Source of the DNA: Argyresthia goedartella
Taxonomy: Eukaryota; Arthropoda; Insecta; Lepidoptera; Argyresthiidae
Direction: 5' to 3'
Assembly (NCBI GenBank): GCA_949825045.1
Contig: OX463808.1
Coordinates: 32,301,674-32,365,673 of the forward strand
DNA length: 64,000 nt
Every line of letters begins with the position of its first letter. Position 1 is the stretch's first letter. A model generated the notes under the pieces. The model did not search any database, was not told where the DNA came from, and was given only the letters and a program-made list of their open reading frames with translations. Positions 51,400 to 61,683 of this stretch are shown one piece after another. The position numbers and the translations under genes are program-made.

Positions 51400-53169
51400 A
51401 ACACATTATAAAAAAATGCCGATAGTTGATGCACTATTCTTAAGACATGGACGTAATAGATGATTTATAAAATACTTAGCTAAAAATTTATAAGAGTTTT
51501 CACAAATGTCACTCAATAAAAATAAACAAATCAAATGTATGTCACTGGAGCCCAAAAAGTGACGGCGCATGCGTTGCTCGGTGTTTCCAAGGAGACGAGG
51601 CTGCTTCCCCAATAGAGTTCACTGAAAATTACGGTCGCCGTTGGTTACCTTCGGCAAGTAAAAATGGCTTTCCAAACATATGCGTCACAATCTTGTTGAT
51701 GTCTGATTGCCAACAAAAGTTGATCGGGGGCTTCTTAAAAGCCATCCAGAGCTGCAATAACCCCTCGTGTACTTGATGCGAACAATCACTTGTTTAATTG
51801 ATGAATTTTCACTATTTTACGGGATATTTATTGGGAGATGTCAAAAAAACACGAACATAAAAAGCACACAGCGTTGTTTTTCTCAATAGGTATAAATATA
51901 TTTGTTTAAACATTCTCCAAAATGCAGATAAACTTTAAGAGCTATGAAATAAATTATGAATCATAAATTTAAAATGAAGATGGTTTAACTACACCGTTGC
52001 TTTCAGTGGATATTGAATTATGACCATTTTACACATTTGTGGTGTTGTTTTGAAATGTGGCATTGACCATGGCTCAATCAATCGAAACTCCTACGTAAGG
52101 GTGTTTAGTTACGATATAGTTTGGTAGGTCAAACAGTATATTTTGTGTTGATTTGAAATAATAATGGCAATTTTTATTCTCGTTTATTAGTTGACAGTTA
52201 TTTGATTAAGGCGATGAAACGTTTGGTTAAGGCGGCTAATTTTTGTTCTAGTTTTGAGTAAGCAAACCATAAATTGTCGCCTAGATTTTTTTCAGCGTTA
52301 GTCTAAAAGTGTGGGAATGGAATGCTGAGAATTGGTTCAGGTTCAAGGCTTGAGGTTTGTAATAAAACTGTTTGACAGGGGATTGTGGGGACTGTCAATA
52401 TCGGTCGATACGCGAGAGTTGACGTGAGAATTAAGACAGGTTTAAGACCAATCCGGGAGTGAAAATACTAGAATTAGAGTCACGCGTTCATTCTAGGATC
52501 ACTGAATAGTTTTTCGATTATATTTCGTATTATTAATATTACAAGTGCGGGTATAACGGTATTTGTATTTCTCACGTCATTGGTGTCGAGGAACAATTAC
52601 GTTGAAATAAAGAGTTGTCCCGGACTGGAACTTTTATAGACTTTTTAGAGAAACTCTCAGGCGTGATTGTGTACAGAGATTTGGTGTTAAGTATGCGTTG
52701 TAATGAGAATTGTCTCTTACTGCTTCTGTTGGTGAGACCTAGAGATGGGACCTAAACGTCCTAGGTCCTAGACTTCCGGCTGCCGAAGCGGGAGAGGACC
52801 ATCATGCGCAAGTCATTGACGAGAAAGATTATTTATAGTTCTAAGGCTTGTAATTTTAAGTTTTGTTTTGACTTCATGCCGCGGGTTTTATTTTACGGTA
52901 TTCAAATTCGTCAATTTAATGAGTCTTCAATTAATTTGTCCTCGTGATTTCCTTTAAATGCATTCTGCGCAGACTTTTAAATTACCAGGCCTTTCTGATC
53001 TTATTCTTGTTTGTCTTTTAGCAAAATTATTAAATTACGTTATTGAGGTTATGTAGGTAGGGAGACTAGAAGCAATTCTCTTCCCCCCGGACCTCAGATC
53101 AGAGTACACGTTTCTCACTGTATTTCTATAAATTTTTAATTTTTCAAAAGTATTCATCAAATTTATTAC
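51400..53169. other. Intergenic, no gene seen
   Basis: No supported coding region. The 5' remainder of element J is not recognisable here. A word GTTGAAATAAAGAGTTGTCC near 52600 looks like a polyadenylation context, as in an LTR, but no partner repeat is present. Confidence 0.45.
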
Positions 53170-53436
53170 AAGCGATAAAATAGGAGCTCAGAACTACCGA
53201 AGAGGTGTCCACTACAACTCGCGGACCGACCAACGCCACTTTACCGCTCTCCCGCCCCCCGCTTCGCCGCTCGCAATACCGGTTACTGCTACTCGGACCC
53301 ACTTCGGCGACGCCCACTCCCATTGATGAGTAAGTGCTGATTCCGCCCCTGACTTACGCTCCGTCCCGCTGTTTACTCTCGTGCGCTGCTGACGCCCTGG
53401 TACATTTCGGATCGATTCGCACGGACTACATTCGCC
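53170..53436 (+). other. 5' UTR of LINE L
   Basis: A GC-rich stretch, in contrast to the AT-rich DNA before it, leads into ORF1. It probably contains the internal promoter of the LINE. The left limit is set by base composition only. Confidence 0.45.
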
Positions 53437-54366
53437 ATGTCTACGAAACGCACTCCGCCGCCGAAGCGACGCAGCCCAGCCAACTTCGACGCCGCATCGG
53501 ATGCTGAACTGGATTATACAGGTGGTAGCCTGCCGAATGTCTCCGACAGCGCTGTGCATAATGTTAATGTTAATAGAATGAAGAGGAAGCGCGAGAGTGA
53601 TCTCTCTGACGTCAAGGAGGAAATTAGAGATTTATTCGCGAGTTTAGAGACAGAACAAAAATCTAAGTTCTACAGCCTTCAGACCGCTCTAACTGAAATA
53701 AAGACGCAAAATAGTGACATCCAAAGTTCTATGGAAATACTTTACTCCAAAAACAGTGAGATTCAAAAAGAACTCGAATCACTAAGAATGGAGCGGAAGG
53801 AACATCTAACTTACATACAAGAATTAGAATCAAGGCTGGAAAACTTAGAGAAAATTTCCTGTTCTGCTAAGGTTGAGATCAGGAATATCCCTAAGATAGA
53901 TACTAATGAGGATAAAATTTCACTTCGCAACATGACTCTTAAAATTGGTTCTACTTTGGGCATATGCCTGGAAAAAAGTGACGTTAGAGATGCTTACCAT
54001 GGCTATGCTAAGACAGACAAGATAAAGCCAATTATGGTAGAGTTCACATCTGTAATCGTAAAAGATTGCCTGATGAAGGGACTCAAGAGTTTTAATGACA
54101 AGAAAGTCAATAAGGACAAATTAAACACGACTCACCTCGGACTTGCTGGACCTGCTTCCCCTGTCTACATATCGGAGAGTCTTACCTCTAAGGCAAAACG
54201 GTTGCACTATCTTGCTCGTGAGTTTGCAAAGGCATATGGCTATACCTTTTGCTGGATTTCGTATGGTAAAATATACCTGCGGAAAGCGGTAGGCCTACCC
54301 TTCGTCCGTGTGGACGACGAAGCAGTCCTCAACAATCTGAAGAAAAACTCTACCCCAATGAACTGA
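53437..54366 (+). CDS. ORF1 protein of LINE L (coiled coil plus FP-like domain)
   Basis: Its 309 residues are in one open frame. The N-terminus is basic (KRTPPPKRRSP). Residues about 50-135 form a long heptad-rich coiled coil, which would drive oligomerisation. From about 140 to 300 the sequence matches the pattern of the baculovirus FP-protein-like domain found in ORF1 of several insect LINEs (VEIRNIP near 145, SLTSKAKRLHYLAREFAKA, then YTFCWISYGKIYLRK). ORF1 proteins bind the LINE RNA and chaperone integration. The frame looks intact; ORF2 starts about 155 bases later. Confidence 0.82.
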   Translation: MSTKRTPPPKRRSPANFDAASDAELDYTGGSLPNVSDSAVHNVNVNRMKRKRESDLSDVKEEIRDLFASLETEQKSKFYSLQTALTEIKTQNSDIQSSMEILYSKNSEIQKELESLRMERKEHLTYIQELESRLENLEKISCSAKVEIRNIPKIDTNEDKISLRNMTLKIGSTLGICLEKSDVRDAYHGYAKTDKIKPIMVEFTSVIVKDCLMKGLKSFNDKKVNKDKLNTTHLGLAGPASPVYISESLTSKAKRLHYLAREFAKAYGYTFCWISYGKIYLRKAVGLPFVRVDDEAVLNNLKKNSTPMN

Positions 54367-54520
54367 CTAGTTTTTGTATTTGTTACCATTGTACTAATAT
54401 TTTTAAGTCGTGAACATTCACCCACACACTGTTACACTAACATCATAACAATATCATATCCATATTTTCCAAGTCAACGAACCTATGTCAGATCTCTATC
54501 AAAACATATCCTGAAAGTCA

Positions 54521-55413
54521 ATGAAATATTTATCTGTGTCTATTGCTCTACCCACTTCTACAGAGCTTGATAACATTATTACCGTGGAGCTGGATAACAT
54601 AGCAGTGTCTGAGTCAAGGGCCTGTGATGTCGAAGACTGCGCACAATATCTCCCTAAACCCCCTACCTGCCTCACTCTGCTTACCCAGAATATTCGAAGT
54701 ATCTCGTGCAATTTCAATGGATTTTTGGTACTACAAGAGAGACTACATGTGGAATCCGATGTTATAGTCCAAACTGAATGCCGCCTATCACGTACAACTA
54801 CTATTCCCCTAATTTCAAATTATTCTCATCATGCCACTGTGAATAACCCCCTACAAAACGATGGTGTGGTCGTTTATATCAAAAACGAACTAAAGGTCTC
54901 AGTTGTGGAACCACTATGCACGGGCGCGAATTGTCTCCTTATTAAAATTGGGATGGAAACAGCAATTGTGGCCATATATCGTTCTCCTTCTGAAGACAAT
55001 GTGGATCCATTTTTAGAGTCTCTAAACACGATTTTAGAGTCCTTGAAATCTTTTAATAATACTTTAATAATAGGCGATATTAATATAAACATAAAATTAG
55101 ATAATAATGCTAAAGCCAATGAATATCTCAATTTATGCGCTTTTCACGGCCTCCTCCCGGCACATACGTTACCTACAAGACTCGACAAGTCATGTCTGGA
55201 TCATATCATTTTAAAGACCATAAAACCCGCTACTACCCTGGTTGCCAACTCTACTGTGACCGACCACAACCTTGTTATTATCTCTATTGGCCACAAGCAT
55301 ACAAGATATCCTAGTCAAACCACAACCCGTTGGATCAACCAAATAGGATTAAATGATGCCATACAGAAAATTGATTTGCAACCTGTCTATTCTTCTTTCA
55401 ACCCTAACACTGC
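54521..55413 (+). pseudogene. ORF2 of LINE L, endonuclease part, cut by BEL/Pao copy 2
   Basis: An APE-type endonuclease: TQNIRSISCNFNGFL, VIVQTECRLS (catalytic Glu), VVVYIKNELKVSVVE, AIVAIYRSPS, IIGDININIKLD (Asp-x-Asn), LDHIIL and TVTDHNLVII (final Asp-His). About 298 codons are open before the LTR of the BEL/Pao element begins at 55414. The reverse transcriptase that should follow is not present to the right, because that element and its right flank are themselves truncated. Confidence 0.85.
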
Positions 55414-55915
55414 TGTTCGATTCAAAATCGATACTCGATCTATGGTTCCGGAACGGCCATTTTGAATTTGACGTTGCGGCCATCTTGGCAGTTTTTTGAC
55501 AACTGACAGACGAAAAGCCCCCGTAATGTGACGCGTATTGATTTTGGGCATTAAAATTAAATCGTAAGCCATCTGCAATTGTATTCGGGCTCCCCTCAGG
55601 ATTGTCTTATAGCTGAGTGTATTGTGGTTCTCCGAACCAGATAAAGTTCGTATTTGGAACACTGTGTGCGTCGAAGCTGGCCTGCCAGCCATACCTGGTT
55701 GGCTGAAGAACCTGTCTACCAAGAAGAGCCTAGGGTGCACCCAGGCCTTGCAGAGAAACAGGTGTTTGACGGGAACGAAGCACAGACCAGGTCAGATAGA
55801 ATCTATTACTTAGCTCGGTGAATCGCCGACGTTCTTGCTTCTTGGCATCTGATCGCTACGCTACCTCGTAGCTATGGGCCCCTGCGAGGTCATCGGGTGC
55901 CGAGAGGCCTGAACA
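55414..55915 (+). repeat. 5' LTR of BEL/Pao copy 2
   Basis: It begins TGTTCGATTC and ends GCCTGAACA. At 502 bp it is slightly shorter than the 520-bp LTRs of copy 1, and it carries more substitutions, for example TGTGTGCGTCG in place of the copy 1 form. Confidence 0.92.
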
Positions 55916-55918
55916 TTT

Positions 55919-55935
55919 TGGTAGCAAGAGCGTGG
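55919..55935 (+). promoter_or_regulatory. Primer binding site of BEL/Pao copy 2
   Basis: TGGTAGCAAGAGCGTGG, the same as in copy 1 and at the same distance from the LTR. About 580 non-coding leader bases follow before gag. Confidence 0.65.
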
Positions 55936-56513
55936 TTTCCTGAGATTTGCAGCCGTCAAGGGCTCCAGGAACCCACGATTTGGGACTATCAATCTGTAGG
56001 TATAGGCGGTTATTAGCTAACTTGGTTTTGTTCCTGTATCCACATAGATTGGTAGTATTATAAGTTATAAGTCTACTGCTGGTAGTAGACAGACAGACAT
56101 AACAGTTTTCCCTAAATGACCAGTTGTACTGAGATGTGACTCAGAATAGTAATTACATTACAGGTACATTGTAGGTGAATTGAAATTTGCATTGAAGTCA
56201 TATCATGTTTGCAGTTTGAAGTTTGCATAGTCAATCTATTAGTGGTCTAGTAATGCTAATGAATGTTTGGACATTGTTTTCAGTTTATAGCAATTTGTAA
56301 CTTGAACTAATATTGACTATCTGTGTGTGTTATATGATATAGGGAAACTAAATTGTTGTTTACAGAATTTGTGTAGATATAAACTCGGTTTCTATTGTTT
56401 GGGGAAATCAGCATTGTTTAAGTTATAGATTAGGGTTCCCTCGTTTGGGTTGTAGACTGGAGGGTCCAATATAATTGAGTTATTGCAAATTGTGAGTAAG
56501 TATCGTTCCGATC

Positions 56514-58536
56514 ATGTCGTTGTCTGAAATACAGAAGGGTGTTTCTAAGGAGCTCAGATGGTTTTCCTCCGCACACGGTCTGATAGACCGTTTAGATAGG
56601 CATGATGTGGTATTGGAGCGGTCTATGGACGTTAAGGAACGCTACAACAGGGTGCTCGAATTGTCCGCGCAGGCGGAAGCAGTTGATGGTTGCGCACCTG
56701 ACAGGCTGTCACGGTTGCTAGGGGATGTCGACCAGTGTATGGAGATGGCGGCTGCTATCACGCAGAGGGCTGCGGACATACGTAGGCAGCGCGAGTCCAG
56801 CCATGGTGGTGACATTGGGGCGCCTCTGCCGCATCAGGGATCGGGGACCAGGTTACCCGTTATAACTATGCCTACTTTTGACGGAGTGTCCGGTGAATGG
56901 ATGAGCTTCATCAATCTGTTCGACAGTTTGGTGCACATGCGATCGGACATTACCAAGTCTGTCAAAATGGCTCAGCTGGTGGCAGCATTGAGGGGTGAGC
57001 CCAGGGAGCTGGTCGCTCATTTGACAGTTACGGAGGGTAACTATGACACGGCCAGGCAATTGTTGGTCAGACGTTACCACAACAAACGGAGGTTGGCCGA
57101 TGCCCAACTGAACCGTTTGTTTAGCATCCCGGTTGTGAACAAGGTCGGGGCCATACAGACGGAGGTTTTGAACCCGTTGTTGTCCGTCACCAAGGCCCTA
57201 GAGAATCTTGGACTTCCGGTTGGTGAATGGTCGTACCTATTGCTGTACATTGTACTTTCCCGCCTACCCGCTGACGTGCAGACTCGTTTCGAACAGTCTC
57301 ACGGGAGGTCGGCCGAGGACCTGCCCGCCTTCTCCGACTTGGTCGGATTTTTGGAAGAGGAGGCTCGACGGGCAGAGAATTTGGGGTTGACGGTCACCCA
57401 TCCTTCGGAGCCACAGAGAGCTGCCGGGAGCGCTGTGAGTAGGGGCCCTCCGACGAGGAAGGACCGCACCAACCGGCAGTCGTATGGGACTGTGAGTGCA
57501 TTGACCCCACATAGTGAGACCTGCCCATGTTGTAGGCAGATTGGCCATGCTGTGGCCGATTGCAATAAGTTCGGGGAACTTAGGGTTGAGGGACGGCGCC
57601 GGATGGCCAAGCAGCGGAGCTGGTGTTTCCTGTGCCTCGGGCCACACATGGCTAGGGACTGCACGCGCACTAAATTGTGCGGATATTGTGGTGGGGCCCA
57701 CAACAATCTGTTGTGCATGAACCGGTCCGGCCAACAGCCACCACAGGGCCGTACCCAGGGTGACACGGCATGGGGCCCTGAGAATTCGTTTGCGACTCGG
57801 AGCGCAACTCAGGAGCCAACGTCCCCACGACCACAGGGCCGTACCCAGGGTGATACGGAATGGGGCCCTGAGAATTTGTTTGCGACTTGGAGCGCAACTC
57901 AGGGGCCAGCGTCCCCACGTGCACAGGGTAGTACTAGGGTGCGGGGCCGCGCTCAGGGTCATCACATGGGGGGGCCCTGAGTTTTCGGTTGCGACTCAGC
58001 ATCCGACTCAGCGGGCAATGGGGCCACAAGCGCGCAGCCACCCAAGGGTGCAGGGCCGCACTCAGGGTCATCACATGGGGGGCCCTGAGTTTTCGGTTGC
58101 GACTCAGCATCCGACTCAGCGGGCAATGGGGCCACAAGCACGCGGCCACCCAGGGGTGCAGGGCCGCACTCAGGGTCATCACATGGGGGGCCCTGAGTTC
58201 TCGGTTGCGAATCAGCATCCGACTCAGCGGCACATTGGGTGTGTTGAGCAGGCCGTAACGGGCGGGTGGCATGGGACAACTTCGAGCTATGCGGGTGCGG
58301 TTCGGACGCCGCCTCAGTTGTCGCCCCGCTCGTCGCCTCGTCCTCGTCGGTCGCATGTGATGTCCCCCCCGCTCATGGAGCGGCCACGGTTGAATTCACG
58401 CCCACAACCCTTCGGGGGGCGTCGTAGGGTGGCAATGGAACCGGCGCGTGGGCCATTTGTACAATGGGACCCTCTGGCGTATAGCTGCCTACCTGATCGG
58501 TTACAGGCACAGTGGGGCCCCGGGGGCCCTCGCTAG
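56514..58536 (+). pseudogene. Gag of BEL/Pao copy 2, one frameshift
   Basis: The same protein as in copy 1: helical N-terminus, DUF1759-type domain, three Cys-His motifs (with CPCCRQIGHAVADC intact here, unlike copy 1), and the QGRTQG tandem repeats. A run of seven G instead of six in the first HHMGG unit (about 57967-57973) shifts the frame, so the first open stretch ends at 57980 and the correct frame continues from there to a TAG at 58534-58536. The TAG is at the same place as in copy 1. Confidence 0.88.
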
Positions 58537-58578
58537 GAATTTGCGGCCCAACAATTTGTTGCCCCCCAACCGGAGACG

Positions 58579-59352
58579 GTGGTGTTACCGATCGCCTCTG
58601 TGCTTGTTTGGGATTTGGCGGGCAACCCAACATACGTTCGCGCCCTATTAGATTCTGGAGCTCAGGGCTGCATTGTATCGAACGATTTAGCGAAATGGTT
58701 GGGCCTCAATATAAATAATGTATCGCTGCCGAGGAAATTGGTCCCTGCTGGGGATTATAGGGCAACCCTTCACGGGTTTTGTGATGCCTCTGAACGAGGG
58801 TTTGCGGCAGCGGTTTATTTGCGAACCGTCACCTCCACCGGGGAGGTCGACGTGCGTTTGGTTTTGGCAAAAAGCAAGGTAGCGCCTATTCGGACAAGGA
58901 TGACGATTCCAAAACTGGAACTGTCCGGGGCTGCTCTTTTGACCAAAGTTTTGAATAACACTCTAACAGTGTTGCGTGGGTCAGTGGTTTTGGAGGATAC
59001 GGTGTACGCGTGGACGGACAGCCAGATTGTTTTGTGCTGGCTGAAGGCTTCGGTCCATACCTTAGAGGTTTTTGTTGCGAACCGTGTCTCCCAGATTGTG
59101 TCGTCTGAGGTCCCACTGACCTGGAAACATGTACCAGGAGAATTGAACCCGTCTGATTGTGCATCCAGGGGATGTCGGGCTCCTGAACTCGAGCTCGTTG
59201 CTGATCTCTCGACAGAGGCTTTCATTGCTTGTTTGGATAGGTTTGTTTCTCGAAGGGGACTTCCAACTTTGATCCGCTCTGATAACGGCACTAACTACAT
59301 CGGTGCGGAACGATGCTTACGAGAGATAGTCAACTTTTTGAATGTAAATAAA
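58579..59352 (+). pseudogene. Internally deleted pol of BEL/Pao copy 2
   Basis: In frame with gag after the TAG. Protease (ALLDSGAQGCIVSNDLAKWL) is followed directly by RNase H (LHGFCDASERGFAAAVYLR) and then the integrase piece (ELVADLST, RSDNGTNY), the same junctions as copy 1. Truncated at FLNVNK, where unrelated sequence supplies a further 48 codons of open frame to 59496 that are not part of pol. Confidence 0.88.
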
Positions 59353-59353
59353 A

Positions 59354-59453
59354 GTAGGGTAACATTGGGGGTTCTGCATCACAAATTCGCGCCGCTCGCT
59401 TCGCTCGCTCCGCTCGGTTTGTGCTGCAAAACCCCACAATGTTATCCTACCCT
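59354..59453. repeat. Long imperfect hairpin with GCTTCGCTC-rich loop
   Basis: Arms of about 45 bases: GTAGGGTAACATTGGGGGTT on the left pairs with the reverse complement of AACCCCACAATGTTATCCTAC on the right, with a few mismatches. The loop is CGCTCGCTTCGCTCGCTCCG. It sits exactly at the truncation point of BEL/Pao copy 2. Confidence 0.75.
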
Positions 59454-59695
59454 GCAGGTTTTAAACGGCAACCTGTTTATTCTGAAGTGTGTCTAATTCA
59501 TACTGCACCTCTTTTCTATTGACTGATGACGACCTGAGCTACAAAATCTTATTGTATGCTATGCAGTTAACAATTAGTCTGCTTGACAGACATAAAATAA
59601 TGAAAATTGTGTCCACTAAGTGATCAATAATTTTCATTTCAAGATATAAAAAATAGCAGCAAAACCTTCGCGTTTCGAGAGATGTCTTTACTTGA

Positions 59696-59806
59696 TACGT
59701 GGTACGTGGTACGTGGCACTTGTTGCGACATCTCTCTCAACACTTAGGTTGGTCTGGTATGTGGCATATGGTACTTGGCACTTGGTATGTGGTACTTGTT
59801 CCCTTG
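59696..59806. repeat. Degenerate GGTACGTGGTACTT-like tandem words
   Basis: Short imperfect repeats of GGTACGTGG, GGCACTTG and GGTATGTGG around two clusters. No gene. The rest of 59500-60130 is AT-rich and without supported features. Confidence 0.5.
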
Positions 59807-60133
59807 CGGTTATGTCTAAAGCTGCTTTCGGGTTGCCCAAACCCTAATCACCTCAAGAGACAAATTTGCATGGTTGACAATGGGACATGTATAAGAGCAG
59901 TAGTAAATCGGGCCAATTTAACTAAAGCATCTCACACAGAACCAGTCTAACTGTAGTTTATCTTACACTTCTTATATACTAAAAGAATGAAAAACTTTGA
60001 TAGCGCGATGTAGGACTTGATTCATTTTATACTGGAGAATTAAAGTTTTAAACCTGAATCCATATTATGATGACCCTTGGAACTCTGATGACAAGGTTGT
60101 GACGTATTTCATTCACACTGCATTTGTTTACTT

Positions 60134-60472
60134 AGAGATGTCGTAGCCATATCGTCGATTTGGCCATATCACAATATGGTCAGAAATGGCTTGACCATAT
60201 CATGAAATGGGTTGCCATATCATGATATGACCTGTTTTAATGAAAACATGTCTTTTTAAAAGCATTGTTATTCAGCACTGCATGATGTTTTTTTTGTGTT
60301 ATACATGTCAAACTAACACGAAGACTATTCGAGGGCTTCGCTGCGCTCACTCCCTCTAGTCTTCACCTAAGCTACCGCAGTGTGTGCCCTAAAAGATTTA
60401 ATCGATTTATGATATTTCACGTTTGGCCATATCGTGATATGGCCAATTCGATGATATGCCTACGACAGAGAT
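60134..60472. mobile_element. MITE-like element rich in CCATATCATGATATGG palindromes
   Basis: Inverted ends of about 46 bases: AGAGATGTCGTAGCCATATC on the left against the reverse complement of GATATGCCTACGACAGAGAT on the right, roughly 85 percent matching. The left half contains several CCATATCA/TGATATGG half-sites. A compact hairpin GAAGACTA...TAGTCTTC (60320-60364) with a GGCTTCGCTGCGCTC loop lies within. Non-coding; superfamily unknown. Confidence 0.65.
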
Positions 60473-60561
60473 ATTCCTTATAAGTGTTCCATGTCATAAT
60501 CATAACAAACTTATGCATATAAGGAGCTATCACGAATAAGGAAGGCGCTATGCGCTTTATA

Positions 60562-60878
60562 CAGGGTGTTGATTTGTAAAGTTACGCCGAGCTCAGAGGT
60601 GGTTAAATACATGATACTAAAGCAAAAATAAATTTTTTTTTTCAGTAAAAATTAAATTAATATTTTTTTTGATTTTACAAATATTAAAAAAACATAGAAA
60701 TGTCGTCCAAAAGTGTTGCACTGGGTGGATTGAGGTTCAGGGCGCGGGGAAGAGTCTATTAGCACTCGGGCGCGGTGACTGGGGGGGTGTATCCACACTT
60801 TTAGGTAATTTCAGGAAAATTTTCAGATGGTAAACTATCGGCTCTGAGTCGGGTGTAACTTTACAAATCAACACCCTG
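60562..60878. mobile_element. MITE with TA duplication (Tc1/mariner type)
   Basis: Perfect terminal inverted repeats CAGGGTGTTGATTTGTAAAG plus TTAC, flanked by TA on both sides (60560-60561 and 60879-60880). It is 317 bp, non-coding, and has an internal poly-T/A region. The TA target is the mark of the Tc1/mariner superfamily. Confidence 0.85.
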
Positions 60879-61529
60879 TATGAATCCATTGCATTGAGAG
60901 CTCAACATAATTCAGTTATCCTAAACAATTGTCTCAAAAACCATGCTCTTAAAAACCCTGCTTACATTGAAATTTTCACTGCTTGTTTAGAGTGGACGAT
61001 ATTTTTAATGATGCCAATAAACCCATCAATGTATTTAAAGGTACATCTCATAACCATTTAAAAATTATGTTTCTAATTACACACTTGTCCTTATCCAGTA
61101 CAACCATTGACCAAATTCAGTCAGCTAAGGCAGCGTTCATACAATGATTGTTAATAGTTGGAAACAAAATTGATAATAAGTACTTGAAATATACTAAGTA
61201 TAAGGTTCAAAATCCTATGCCATTAGATTTTTTTAATTTTTTTTATTACACCGGTTAACAGTATTTTTTCCATTGAAAGTTCGATGTTGATGCACCTTTA
61301 TAAATCAAAGCTTATAAATATTGATGCAACTAGATGAAAGCCGCTTTTCTAATACTTGCGTCGATATCTTCGAGTGAGCTCGTGTTTTGTGAATTAGTGC
61401 TGCTGAAGAACTGAAGACATAAGTATGTAAGTTTGATTTTTTATCACTTATGGATCCCGCACTTGGATACCTTGTGTCATGGGAACCAGAAACAGCGATA
61501 ATACAAACATGTTAATCTCTAAGACCTAG

Positions 61530-61612
61530 GAAGGTTTTTTTGTCCCAACGGAATTAGAATCCGAAACCTCTAGCATGGTAGGCAGACGTACAACCGCTGC
61601 GCCACCGAGACC
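61530..61612 (-). repeat. SINE head (tRNA-derived), copy 1
   Basis: On the minus strand GGTCTCGGTGGCGCAGCGG has a pol III A box (TGGCGCAGCGG). GAGGTTTCGGATTCTAATTC has a B-box-like word. GTCTGCCTACCATGC in between is shared with the copy at 62074. On its own strand the head follows a 51-base A run, an unusual order since SINE A-tails are 3'. Confidence 0.65.

Positions 61613-61613
<1 letters not shown>

Positions 61614-61664
<51 letters not shown>
61614..61664. repeat. Run of 51 T
   Basis: An uninterrupted homopolymer directly before the splice acceptor TATTTTAG (ending 61683) of the following gene. It can serve as part of the polypyrimidine tract. Its exact length may be a sequencing estimate. 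Confidence 0.85.
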
Positions 61665-61683
61665 CATTCTATTAATATTTTAG

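Larger units (their letters stand above)
55414..59352 (+). mobile_element. BEL/Pao element, copy 2, truncated at the 3' side
   Basis: Second copy of the family at 25700-30825, here on the plus strand. The 5' LTR (502 bp), primer site, leader, gag and shortened pol follow in the same order and at very high identity. It ends abruptly after the AATGTAAATAAA word of the integrase region at 59352, where a hairpin sequence begins; the rest of integrase and the 3' LTR are missing. The same protease-to-RNase H and RNase H-to-integrase junctions as copy 1 are present. Confidence 0.94.

Noticed and set aside
59353..59496. Open extension of BEL/Pao copy 2 pol
   Set aside because: The frame happens to continue through the hairpin sequence; the translation has no integrase pattern.
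60118..60480. Treating the two MITEs as one composite element
   Set aside because: Each has its own inverted ends, and only the second has a clear TA duplication; the sequences between them are unrelated.
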